Assembly (NCBI GenBank): GCA_026874595.1
Contig: CM049318.1
Span: forward strand, 55,073,250-55,137,249
Direction: 5' to 3'
Length of the DNA stretch: 64,000 nucleotides
Source of the DNA: Sipunculus nudus
Taxonomy: Eukaryota; Annelida; Sipuncula; Golfingiida; Sipunculidae
Shown: piece after piece, positions 46,593 through 58,931 of the stretch
How the letters are laid out: every line of letters starts with the position of its first letter
How positions within the stretch are numbered: position 1 is the stretch's first letter
Made by a program: the position numbers and the translations under genes
Notes under the pieces: generated by a model
Seen by the model: only the letters and a program-made list of their open reading frames with translations
Told to the model about the DNA's origin: nothing
Databases searched by the model: none

Positions 46593-46994
46593 CAGTAGAA
46601 CCTCAATTATCCTAATTTGCACTGCGGACATGGAATTAGTATAAATAATTGAGTTCTTAACTGGTTCTTCAAGTGAATATGATGTTAATGCCAGTTTAAC
46701 TAGTATTAGTTCAGGCCTGTAAGTCTTGGCCCTTATTCTAGTAATAAAAATTCCTGCATTAGCTTGTGCATAGTCATATTCCATTTTTGGAAACACAAGG
46801 TTGCATTAGGACACAAGGTTGCATTAACATGATAAATGTGCATAAGTGTTACGGCCTGCATAGTGTCTTGAATTCTCATATCATAAATAAACATATTATT
46901 TTTGTTGGTAAAACCTGAGTTTTCAGTTTCTCATCTCAACTTTGTGATAAATAATTTTTTGATAAGCAAGGTGCAGATAATTGAGGTTTTGCTG
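46593..46994 (+). mobile_element. Tigger/pogo-like MITE
   Basis: TA|CAGTAGAACCTCAATTATC at the left and GATAATTGAGGTTTTGCTG|TA at the right form inverted ends with TA target duplications (46,591-46,592 and 46,995-46,996). CAGTAGAACCTC-type ends are typical of Tigger/pogo derivatives. The 402-bp element has no transposase and lies about 190 bp after the boule stop. Confidence 0.8.
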
Positions 46995-48816
46995 TATTTA
47001 AATCAACTGGAAGAATATAACAGTGACTGGCTACATATAAAATACCAATATCGCAGAGTTAAAAGCAGAACATAGAAAGTGTTATGTGAAGACGTACGAT
47101 GGTGCTTCTCCAGTCAGGGTATATTGAATTAGTCTTAGTGATAACCTTTGCAGAATTATTAAATTTCTTATTTTTCAAGCATCAGCAACTTTCCTGTTTA
47201 CAAATAGTTTAAAACCTTTACATATATTTTCTGGAGTAAGGTGTTGGTTTTTATCAGAACTTGTAGTATATCTGTAGCTCGACTACAGAGATTACCCTGG
47301 CAGTATTTTACAGGGTGATCTCATATTTACATGATTCAGAATATTTTACCCTGATTTGTCTACAACTCTTTAAGAAAATTTTTTAGATCTATTGAAATTG
47401 TCTTACTGGTTATATCATCCAGACTACATCAATTTTAGAATGAGCTAATATCTAAAAATGTGCAAATCAGAGATACTTAGTTGGCTATGCCAGAATGAAC
47501 AAGAACCTGCTATGAACGCACAGCATTTAATAAGGTAAATTCTTGTTTGCACTGGTGCTCTCCAAATGTAGAGCCTATTGCCTTGCACAAGTCGCAGTGC
47601 TAACATTCCTGAAAAAAGTGGTATCTCGTCCTTTTTGACGCTGTTTATTTATTTGTAAATAGAAGCAGTTATTGATACTTTATATGATATACTTGATTTT
47701 TGTACTGGGAGTAATTGCAAACATTTGGTTTGATGATTATATCATTTGCACATCTGACATATACATGCTATGCATTTCTTTACACATGTATATATACATG
47801 TCCACTGCTTGCACTTTTTAGCACCTGCACGGGGTGGTGGTAAGACTATGCATTTCAAAGAAAAAAATGGGAAAAAATAATAGAATGCTTGTACAAGATA
47901 TGTGAAGGACTTTCCCTTTGGATAAAGGCGTGTAATATATTTTACATTTTATTCTTTAACTAAGGGTTCCTTGTAGGGCGATATTCCAGGCATTTCATGT
48001 CACAACATCCTATTAGGGAATAGGACTGATTCTTTTACTCAAACAGGGAATTTGTAAGGAAGTGATTTTAATTTTCATGACAGACTGAAACCCATATTCT
48101 GTAACAAAGTGGGCTCCTTTAAAGAAACTGTAGTATTGGGTACTAAGTTTGAAGGTGGGTAATTATCACAGGGAATGTGGCGTGTAGGAATTGCTGTCTG
48201 TAAACAATTCTTGGACAGTTTAAATGTGTAGAAGCTCTTTATATAGATGAGCCATCATTATCATATGATTAATAGGCAGCTGGGGTGGTCCCTGTAACTT
48301 TGAGAATGGCAGTTGGTTTGTATATTTGAAGTGTCAGCAAGTTTTTTTTAACATTTTCACTCATAACATGAATGGATGTATGTGTATATATACATGTTAC
48401 TCATATATATATATGTCACAAAAAGTTGTTAGGTACTGTAAATATTTTTTGTACCCATGGGATGGAGGAGAGAAGGGGTGGAGTTGGGTTGTACAGTGTA
48501 CAGGAATTTCTTATGTATCATTGCATGTTACATGTAAGTAGTTTTGTAAGTTTGTAGTGTTAAGTTATGAAGACTGTGCTCTAGAAGGGTTCAAGAGAAG
48601 ATGCACATAGTATCAGTTGTCTGTGATTTCCTCCCCTGCTTCACCAATCACCAGGAGTAGCTCATCAGTATCATTTAGGTAGATAGCAGATCAGTGATTA
48701 TCTGTTATATGTTATGTTTTTGTTACTGTGCCATCTCAGAATCCCATGTCTGACTTGTGCATTGTGTTGATGTACCGGGTGATTTTCTGTGTATTACATG
48801 TTAACACAGCATTACA

Positions 48817-49035
48817 ATTCATGAACCATTAAGTGCCTTGACATTTTTGGCAAGAACAGCAGAGACCTTCATTTTTGCAGGAACGGCACAGGCATTCATG
48901 TACCATTTAGTGCCTTAATATTTTTTTGCAAGAACAGCGCAGGCATTTATTTACAATTTAGTGCCTGAATATTTTTGGCAAGAATGGCACAGGCATTCTA
49001 GTACCATTTGGCAAGAACCATAATGAACCATCTTA
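48817..49035 (+). repeat. 60-bp tandem repeat
   Basis: About 3.5 diverged units carrying ACCATTTAGTGCCT, ATATTTTTGGCAAGAA and CAGCACAGGCATTCAT-like blocks. Confidence 0.8.
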
Positions 49036-50633
49036 CCTGTTGACCTTTTTGGCTGAGCTTGCCACGTTTTGTTTAGTCATTTCTTGCAAGAGCTTGCCTA
49101 TCAATAGTGCTTGATGAAAAATGGCAAACTTTCTGCTGGTACAGCGCATGTATCATTAAACGACAATGACAGAGGCTAGTTCCCAAGCTGTTATGAAAAT
49201 TGAGTGTTTCAGGTTGTGACAGAAAGCACTCATGATTGTAGGAAGATTGTGGCACACCAAAATGGGAATAGGCTGTTCATACTGCTAAATAACTCAAAAT
49301 CAAAACTGTTGGTCTGAAATGCAGCTCTTTGTCATTCTGTTGTGAACATGTGCAAGTCTTGATAGATTAGTTTGAACCTTGCAGTTAAATTGTGTCAATC
49401 ATAATGTTGTTCTGTTGTTTAAGTTTGATTTATTTTGGAGTCGCACTGGGGACATCCCTCTACATTTAACAAATTGTATAATGTAAATTCTTTTGTTAAT
49501 TCAAAACTGGTTTCTCCATCATAAAAAATTGGTGCAGAATGTATTGATTGGTTCAGGTATCCCAGGATTTCCTATGCATTTCCAAAACGGCATAATTTTG
49601 ATATGTCTGCTTTAAGGACAGATTTACATACCAACCTTGCATACAGAGGAGTTGGAACTGGAGAGGTATTTTTAAAATCCTAATGCTGAAGAGATTATCT
49701 GACATCACTGCCATCTGTTTCAAGCCATCTAGAGCAAACCTCTTTGTTAGATAAGATATCGTTGAATAAGAACTAGTATTGTAAGTTGACACCATTTGGC
49801 ATTTAACTCTTTCTGCAGAACTTGTACAAATAGAAACAGGTAAGAAGTTTAATAATGTTTACTTGCATTTCACTTGCACATAACTTTTCCAGAAAGGGTT
49901 TTACCTGAAAATATATAATACCAGATAAGTCTGGGATTTTTTGGGGCAATGCAGATCTATGAATAGATATTGTAGATATTTACCATGATCTTTGATGAAA
50001 CCAAGGTCCTTATGACCATCATTTTATGACTATTATTATTATTATTATGTCTGTCACATTTGAATGTTTAAACATGCTATGTATATTCATGTAGACTATA
50101 TCTATAGATTGTTGATGTCATTTTATGGTCTCGTCTATTGTCCAAGTTATTATGTACCCACTGTGGAAGGAAAAGTAATTCATCATTCTAGTAAAATAAA
50201 GCGACATGGGAATGAAAGTGAGTTTGGATCCAAGAATAATTACAAATTCCCAATGTCATTTTATACGATGCATATAAATTACAGCCTATTCATAGTTCTC
50301 ACAACTGATAAGCCATGGATTAATTTTCACATTTTACCACACTGTCGTGGGTGTTTTTCAGTATATAACCGTGCAGTTAATATGGCGCTGGCAGGCACGT
50401 TTATAGTCATATTGAACATGGCCAAGTATAGTTTGTACCCTCAAGGGTGTTGTAGGATGCCACAAGGCATCAGTTTTAGTGGCTTGCAGCCATGTGTTGA
50501 AAACTTACTGTAAATATATACATATACACAAATCATTAAGTGGATAATCTACCTAGTAAAGATAACAGGCTGTAATTTGGCGACAGTCCAATAAAAACAT
50601 GAAAAGGCAACCAGATTTTCTTATGGATCGTTG

Positions 50634-50850
50634 GGTTGGCGAAAGCCACTGTGTGGGGATTGAAGTTTGTGGATGCTGCTGTGTTTGTGTTGACTCTGAG
50701 GTTGGTGGACGTTGCTGTATGTGGATTGAGGTTGGTGGACTTAGCTATGTGTGTGGATTGTGAGGTCAGCGGAGGTGGCTGTGTGTGTGGATTGTGAGGT
50801 TCTTGGTGGAAGCTGCTGTGCGTGGATGGAGATTGGTGAAAGCTGGCATG
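50634..50850 (+). repeat. Diverged minisatellite
   Basis: Irregular units of roughly 35-45 bp built on GCTGTGTGTGTGGATTG and GAGGTTGGTGGA. Units differ in length and sequence, so the array is old. Confidence 0.7.
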
Positions 50851-51012
50851 CCTGTTCTGTTCTTGTCATGGATTAATTAATCAGATGGCTCTTCATATTT
50901 CTTTGACAAACAGGATTATAAGGAGTCTGAGAGTGATTGTGCCCATTTCAGGACTGGCTCTGTGGGAGTCTTCTTTAATAGCCTGACAAGTTTTGCAAGT
51001 CTTTTTTTTTTT

Positions 51013-51027
51013 GGGGGGGGGGGGGGG
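51013..51027 (+). repeat. G15 homopolymer run
   Basis: Follows a T-run directly. Similar G or C runs of 11-23 nt recur through the window, and length may be uncertain in assembly. Confidence 0.85.
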
Positions 51028-52066
51028 ATGAGTTTGCATGGGCCAGGAGTTGGTAAAATATTCAAATTATTTGAAAACATATCGGATAAGACTTAACTGC
51101 TGAGGCAGACTCCCTCAATGTGCAGGTAATAAACTATTTTGGGTCGTTGGAGCTAGATTTAAACATTCATAATTTGACATTTGTCATGACAAACTCATTT
51201 TAATTATAAACAAATAATACTGATGAACCTAACTTTTGTGGATGGAATCTTGGTGTCCGATTAGAGTGGCAACTTAGTGCCTGAGCATCTTTTTATCAGC
51301 AAATTGTAAAATGTACATCAACACTGACCATGCAGTTTCCATTAGTAACATGCAGGTTCATCAATTTGAAATGACCTGGAGTCCAGTTGGGTCTGTATGA
51401 AAAGGGAACAAGGAGCAAAATGGCTGGCTCTCAGAATATTTGACAAAAACAAAACGTGGATATTTATTATTAAATATGTCAGTTATGTCCAGTGTCAACT
51501 TCTTAAGGTTATATAATGAGAACTATAGTAAAAGCTACTTATATCTGCAGCGATAAAAATTTTGCGTGTACTAATGATAGAGTTAACCTTTGCAATACAG
51601 GTCCCTGAACTAAATTTCCTGTGCTATGATGGAAGCTAATTAATTGTTCCCAAAATGAAATTTCAGTGTTGATCTCTGTAACTTGTCCCATGATAAAAAG
51701 CCCTCGATACATTGGTCCATTATTTAAAACGGATTGGTTCAGGAATTTTGACTAAGCTGGGTTTCATCCTTCAAGAATGTCACGGTTTGGTCCTGACCTA
51801 GCGTCCTTTCAACCCTCTGGCATTTACGACCAGATTACTAGTGCCTGAGTGTCATTACATCTCTGTATGAGGAACGCATTAATGATGATGCAAATATTTT
51901 CGTCATTTCTGACAATGCTTCATGGCCTACAGGTAAACTGTCAATCAACATGAACCAGACCAACCATTAGCATTTTTTGTGTACTTTCTAATAATACCAA
52001 ACATGAGTGAGAAAAGTTCCGTTTTAACCCAGCACATTTGTAAACCCGGTTTTTGGTGTGTTTGTT

Positions 52067-53390
52067 AGCTCAGCTGACTTTCAGTCATGCTGAGCTAGAG
52101 CGATCACTCTTTGTCCGTCGTCCGTCCGTCTGTCCGTTAACCTGGCACAAATCATAACTGCTGGACTTAGAATCTTGTAACTTTACATTCTGAGAGGTCA
52201 ATGAAAAATCTCCTCAGAAACGAGAAATTAGGTCTCTGTTACCCATATCCTTCGAGCTATTTGGCCCCAAAGTACCCCCCAGAATAGTAAAAAATTTCAT
52301 ACAAAAACTTTAATATCTCATTAACTACATTACTGATGGTTATGATTTTTGGCATACATATTGATCATGGGATGTTTCATCAGTTTCTGCAGACTGGTGG
52401 CGGCACCTGTAATTTTTGATTCTTTACGAATTGTTTTCTCTGTTTTTGAGGTCTTTAAAAATGTTGACATCTGTTAACAGGGCACAAATCGTTAAGACTG
52501 GACCTAGAATCTTCATTCTTGACACAGTGAGAGACCTATGAAAAGTCTCCATGGAAACCTGAAATAAGGTCTCTGTTACCCATATCATTTGAGCTGTGGG
52601 GCTCCCAATTACCCCCCAGAATAATGGAAAATTTGATTTAAAAAAAATGCAACATCTCAATAACTACAATACAGATGGTCATGATTTTTGGCATACATAT
52701 TGATCAAGAGGTGTTCCATCATTTCCTGCAGACTGGTGGTGCCACCTGAATTTTTTTCAAATTTTTACAATTTTTTTTCCCTATTTATGAGACCTTTAAG
52801 GATGTAGTTATATGTCAACAGGGTACAAATTGTAATGACTTGACCTAGAATCTTTATTCTTGACACACAGGGAGACCCATGAAAAGTCTCCATGGACACC
52901 TGAAATTAGGTCTCTGTTACCCATATCATTTGAGCTATGGCACTCTAAAGTACAGCTCGGAATAATGGAACATTTGATACAAAACCTGAAGTATCTGAAC
53001 AACTAATGCAGAGATCACCATAATTGTTTGCATGGAGATTGATCATTGAGTGTTTCATCAGTTTTTGCAGACTGGTGGCACCACCTGTATTTGTTTGGGT
53101 TTTTTTTACGATTTTTTTCTCCATTTTTGAGACCATTAAAGATAACATCTGTTTACAGGGCACAATTCATAACAATTGGACCTAGAATCTTCATTCTTGA
53201 TGCATAGGGAGACCCATGAAAAGTCTCCATAGAAACCTGAAATTAGGTCTCTTTTACCCATATTGTCCAAGCTATTGGACTTGTAATTACCCCCCCCCCC
53301 CCCCCCCCCCCCGAATAATGAAAAATTTGTTACAAAAGCTCCAGAATCTGAACAACCAATGCATGAATATATCAGGGAATATATCACATT
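52067..53390 (+). mobile_element. HLE-C, 3'-truncated tandem copy
   Basis: Starts AGCTCAGCTGACTTTCAGTC with GTCCGTCGTCCGTCCGTC. It contains three core units spaced about 340 bp (CTGCAGACTGGTGGC at about 52,387; related sites at about 52,727 and 53,065). A C23 run lies at 53,290-53,312. No 3' hairpin end is found before 53.8 kb. Confidence 0.75.
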
Positions 53391-53692
53391 TTGATTTTAT
53401 ACATAGAAAAATAAATCGGTTTGTGCACTCTGATCATGAAAACTAAAATATGATTTGACATCAAATGTATGACATAATAGATTCTGTAAGAGATGCATAA
53501 TCCTGATGAAATTGTTTGGTCTATGGAACCAGAAAAGGCTGGTCAATTTATTTATGAAAAAAAAATATTTTACCAAAACAAGCATTTACAAACATTTGCA
53601 GAAATGTCAAAAATTGTGTTTATGTATCTGTAATGTTTTAGGATATATATAAGGGCTTATTTGTAAAATTTTATACTTTTCAAACATGTTAA

Positions 53693-53698
53693 AATAAA
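53693..53698 (+). promoter_or_regulatory. Candidate polyadenylation signal
   Basis: AATAAA followed within about 40-90 bases by a T/G-rich stretch. It could serve boule if the transcript runs through the HLE-C array; 50,590-50,595 is an alternative. Confidence 0.25.
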
Positions 53699-53821
53699 GT
53701 TGCTGCTTAAAATATTGATGAATTATTAGTATTTTGTTTTACGTAGTTATGTTCTTTGTTTCTCTGTCCCTCCTCTCTCTGTCATCCAGTCACCTTTTCT
53801 TTCTCTTTCACTCTCATAATT

Positions 53822-56800
53822 AGCTCAGCTGACTTTCAGTCATGCTGAGCTATAGCGATCACTCTTTGTCCGTCGTCCGTCTGTCCGTCCGTCTGTCCGT
53901 TAACCTGGCACAAATCGTAACCGCTGGACTTAGAATCTTGTAACTTTACATTCTGAGAGGTCAATGAAAAATCTCCTTGGAAACGAGAAATTAGGTCTCT
54001 GTTACCCATATCCTTCGAGCTATTTGGCCCCAAAGTACCCCCCAGAATAGTAAAAAATTTCATACAAAAACTTTAATATCTCATTAACTACATTACTGAT
54101 GGTTATGATTTTTGGCATACATATTTATCATGAGATGTTCCATCAGTTCCTGCAGACTGGTGGCGCCACCTGTATTTTTCGATTTTTTACGAATTTTTTT
54201 CTCTATTTATGATACCTTTAAAAATGTGAACATCTGTTAACAAGGCACAAATCATAACGAATGGACCTAGAATCTTCATTCTCAACACACTGAGAGACCT
54301 ATGAAAAGTCTCCATGGAAACCAGAAATTAGGTCTCTGTTACCCATATCCTTCCAGCTATGGGGCCCCAAAGTACCCCCCCAGAAAAGTTAAAAATTCAT
54401 GCAAAGACTTCATGATCTCATTAAATACTTGACTGATGGTCATGATTTTTGGCATACATATTGATCATGAGATGTTCCATCACTTCCTGCAGACTGGTGG
54501 CGCCACCTATATCGTTCAATTTTTTACGAATTTTTTTCTCTATTTTTGAGACCTTTCAAAATGTGATCATCTGTTAACAAGACACAAATCGTAAAGACTG
54601 GACCTAGAATCTTAATTCTTGACACACTGAGAGGTCCATGAAAAATATCCTTGGAAACCAGAAATTAGGTCTCTGTTAACCATATCCTTCGAGCTATGGG
54701 GCCGCAAAGTACCCCCCAGAGTAGTAAAAAATTTTATACAAAAACTTCAATATCTCAATAACTACATCACTGATGGTCATGATTTTTGGCATACATATTG
54801 ATTATGAGATGTTCCATCAGTTCCTGCAGACTGGTGGCGCCACCTTTATTCGATTTTTCACGATTTTTGCCTCTATTTTTGAGACCTTTAAGGATGCTGT
54901 CATCTGTTAACGTGGCACAAATCGTAACGACTGGACCTAGAATCTTCATTTTCGAAACACTGAGAGACCTATGGAAAATCTCCATGGAAACCAGAAATTA
55001 GGTCTCTGTTACCCATATTCTTTGAGCTATGGGGCTCCAAAGTACCCCTAAGAAAAGTAAAAAATTTCATACAAAAACTTCAATATCTCATTAACTACTT
55101 GACTGATGGTCTTGAATTGTGGCAGAACTATTGATCATGAGATGTGTCATCACTTCCTGCAGACTGGTGGCGCCACCTGTATCGTTGGATTATTTATGAA
55201 TTTTTTTCTCTATTTTTGAGACCTTTCAAAATGTGAACATCTGTTAACAAGGCACAAATCGTAAAGACTGGACCTAGAATCTTCATTCTTGACACACTGA
55301 GAGGTCCGTGAAAAATCTCCTTGGAAACCGGAAATAAGGTCTCTGTTACCCATATCTTTCGAGCTATGGGGCCCCAAAATACCTCCCCAGAGTAGTCAAA
55401 AATTTCATACAAAAACTTCAATATCTCAATTACTACATCACTGATGGTCATGATTTTCGGCATACATATTGATCATGAGATGTTCCATCAGTTCCTGCAG
55501 ACTGGTGGCGCCACCTACATTGTTTGATTTTTTTTTTACGATTTCTTCCTCTATTTTTTAGACCTTTAAGGATGCTGTCATCTGTTAACGTTGCATAAAT
55601 CATAACGACTGCACCTAGAATCTTCATTCTTGACACACTGAGAGACCTATGAAAAGTCTCCATGGAAACCAGAAATTAGGTCTCTGTTACCCATATCCAT
55701 CGTGATATTGGGCCCCAAAGTACCCCCCAGAGTAGTCAAAAATTTCATACAAAAACTTCAATATCTCAATAACTTCATCACTGATGGTCATGATTTTTGG
55801 CATACATATTGATCAAGAGGTGTTTCATCAGTTCTTGCAGACTGGTGGCACAACCTGTATTTGTTCGTTTTTTTTTTTTTTACGATTTTTTCCTCTATTT
55901 TTGAGACCTTTAAGGATGCTGTCATCTGTTAGCGTGGCACAAATCGTAACGACTGGACCTAGAATCTTCATTCTTGATACACTGATAGACCTATGAAAAG
56001 TGTCCATGGAAACCAGAAATTAGGTCTCTGTTACCCATATCCTTTGAGCTATGGGGCCCCAAAATACCCCCCAGAGTAGTCAAAAATTTCATACAAAATC
56101 TTCAATATCTCAATAACTACATCACTGATGGTCATGATTTTTGGCATACATATTGATCAAGAGGTGTTTCATCAGTTCTTGCAGACTGCTGGCACAACCT
56201 GTATTTTTTCGGGTTTTTTTTACGATTTTTTCCTCTATTTTTGAGACCTTTAAGGATGCTGTCATCTGTTAGCGTGGCACAAATCGTAACGACTGGACCT
56301 AGAAACTTCATTCTTGTCATGCAAGGAGGCCCATGAAGAGTGCCTGTGGAAACTTGAAATTAGGTCTCTGTTACCCATATCCTTCAAGCTATAGGACTCT
56401 GAAGTATCCCTCAGAATAATGGACAATTTGATACAAAAGCTGAAGTATCTGAACAACTAATGCGGAGATCACCATGATTCTTTGCATGGATATTGACCAT
56501 TAAGTGTTTTTATTAGTTTCTGCCGACTGATGGAGCCACCTGTATTTTTGTATCCTCCAAAACAAAGTTTTGCAGATACTATGTTTTTGACCGGGTTCCT
56601 CCGCCGCCGCCACGTTTGTTTCCAGAGAGCTCCTCTGAGAAAAATGGAACGATTTTTCCGAAACTTACACCAATTATCTAGTCACATGTGAACTAGTGCC
56701 TAACCAATTTGTTGACCTCTGACCTTTCCCCTCTATCCAGCGTCCATTTATGCATCTGTTTCCACACATAAACCCTCATATCTCGGGAACCTATTGACCA

Positions 56801-57895
56801 ATAGGAAATAAAATTTATACAAAAGTAGCCCTTGGATTGCTTTATAACATACACAAAAATGGTGGCACCACCTGTAACCATGTTTGCACAGTGTCCATCT
56901 GTTCATCTGCCTTGGGTTAAAATCACTCATATCTCTGCAGTGAATTGACTAATTCACCTGAAATTAGGCATGCATATACATCCAGGATAGCTTTCTTGAT
57001 TTTATGACAGATGGCACACCCTACATTCACGTTCAAGCTGATCACATCCAAGCTCATATCTCAGGAACCGTTTGACCAATTGGGCCAAAATTTTGCATGT
57101 GTATAGATATCACATAGCTCTTTATCATACGCAAAACTGGTGGCGCCACCTGCAACAATTTTTGCACAGCGTCTGTCTGTTTTCTGCCGTGGGATAATGT
57201 CACTCATATCTCGGCAGTGGTTTGACATATCTGCCTAAAATTTTGCAGTTTTATACATCCTGGATAGCTTTCTTGATTTTATGACAGGTGGCGCCACCTA
57301 CATTCTAGTTTACGCTGCAGACATCCGAGCTCATATCTCGGGAACCATTTGAACGATTGGGCCAAAATTTTGCATGTGTATAGATCTAACATAGGTCAAC
57401 TGGAGGGGCCACCTGTAACCATTTTTGCACAGCGTCTGTCTGTTTGTCTGCCGTTGGCTAAAATCACTCATACACATGTAGTGGTTTGACTTTTCTGCCT
57501 AAAATTTTGCATATGTATACAACTTGGACATCTTTCTGGATTTGTGGTAGGTGGCACAACCTACATACACATATAGGCTGCAGACATCCATGCTAATATG
57601 CAACATACCTCACCCTATTTCCCCTTGCCACTCAATCCATGCCTCACTTCAACCGTTCCACTCTGATTTTGGCAGATACACGTGGTCACTTGTCGGCTAC
57701 CCGTATTCTAGTTTTTAAAGTTTACACATTTTTTCTCTATTTTTGAGATATATAAATAAAGACTAAATCTTGGCTTGTTGGTTAATCTGTTTGATGCTTC
57801 AGTTGAATGGGTATATACTACCATTCTGATGATAAAATTTCCTTTAGCGAATGTCTTCCCTGTCAGCTGAGCGACATGACCCATGGGTCACTTGT
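53822..57895 (+). mobile_element. HLE-C, large tandem-core copy
   Basis: Starts AGCTCAGCTGAC (53,822-53,833) and ends with inverted GTCAGCTGAGC (57,862-57,872), the perfect palindrome TGACCCATGGGTCA (57,877-57,890) and CTTGTT. The core has at least seven units of about 338 bp, marked by TGCAGACTGG at 54,151, 54,488, 54,825, 55,158, 55,496 and 55,836, with a variant at 56,180. Most units end in GGTGGCGCCACCT. An HLE-A copy is nested at 56,553-57,711. No transposition protein is encoded; open frames inside reflect the repeat. Confidence 0.85.
56553..57711 (+). mobile_element. HLE-A copy 3, nested in HLE-C
   Basis: Begins A|TCCTCCAAAACAAAGTTTTG and ends TTTTGGCAGATACACGTGGTC then CCCGTATTCTAG|TTT. 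More diverged than copies 1 and 2: the 3' hairpin has mismatches and several core palindromes are altered (GGTGGCACCACC). It interrupts HLE-C, so it inserted later. Confidence 0.8.
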
Positions 57896-58915
57896 TGAAT
57901 TTATGACCGCATGAACACAATTATGGCTCGCACGGGTTACAGGACGCAGTCAGCTTGCAGGCCATACAGGAAATGACCCGTGTCCATGGAGACGGTGTTT
58001 CAGTTTAGGTTGTGAGCTCACATGTATACTATTGTGTAAATTCAATATTTTTAGCATAATACATGTATTGAGATTATGGGTCTTTTACCACGATATGAAT
58101 GCAACCTGATGCAAGACCACTGCGATATATTCCTAGATATAACTTGTATCACGACTCGAGTAGGCTTACCAGCCCCATTATCCGATTGCCTACTGAGTGG
58201 GGTTGTCACGGTTTGGTCCTGACCATCGGCTAGCACAAATTACTATCTGGCCTTTACTTGCCCAGTTCATAAATTACATGCAGACTGGTCTTGAACTCCA
58301 AAATTAGGTTGACCTATATTTTAATTGTTAGATGTTTGCTGGGAGTGTTTAGACTTCTGGTACCTTCAAATGACAGGTCAGAGCTGCTGAATAGAATTTT
58401 GCATTTTACTTTGAAAATCAGTCGAATAAGATCTATGAGAATTTTCTCAAACTTTGGTTGACCCAAATGTAAATGATGAAGTACATAATAATTTTACATG
58501 TAACATTTCCCTCAGTGAAATAAATAGCATAGAAGAAATTTTCCTGCAAATGTCTTTCTTTCCTGTGACCGTCTAGGCCAATAAAAGGACTGGGTCAATA
58601 TTAGGTCAAAAGGTCTCCAGTTGAGCTCATCTGCTGAGGTCCATGACCCATTGGTCACTTGTTCACCTGAATCTCCAATGCAGAAACACCTGACAAAGGA
58701 CTAACTTCAGCATTTTTTTTAATAAAAATTTCTTAGAAAAAAGGATAAGTTAGGGCAGCTGCTTCGTCTAATAATTGCTTCTTCGAAAGACTTGTATAAA
58801 CTGTCATCCACTGAAACCACCAGTATTTGAAGGTCTGTACTTTTTTGAGAGACACTGGCCAAGGTCATGGCCCTTAGTATATGGTAGTTTGTATTATTGT
58901 TAAGGAAAAAAGTTA
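57896..58915 (+). other. Region between HLE-C and the dynein 3' end
   Basis: No gene recognised. It holds a 20-bp block shared with 51,779-51,798 (at 58,205-58,224). At about 58,620-58,662 there is a decayed HLE-C 3' end (TGACCCATTGGTCACTTGTT). Confidence 0.45.
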
Positions 58916-58931
58916 ACAAAATGTTCAACAG

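Larger units (their letters stand above)
46406..52060 (+). other. boll: Putative boule 3'UTR / downstream region
   Basis: No further exon recognised. Candidate AATAAA signals lie at 50,590-50,595 and, beyond an HLE-C array, at 53,693-53,698; the true end cannot be chosen here. The region contains a Tigger-like MITE (46,593-46,994), a 60-bp tandem repeat (48,817-49,035), a diverged minisatellite (50,634-50,850) and an orphan open frame of 149 codons at 50,064-50,513 with no recognisable domain. Confidence 0.4.

Noticed and set aside
52424-56456. Many similar minus-strand frames (FHRSLSVSRMKILGPV-like)
   Set aside because: The same peptide recurs in each 338-bp HLE-C unit, with breaks in different places. 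It follows from the tandem DNA repeat, not from selection for protein.
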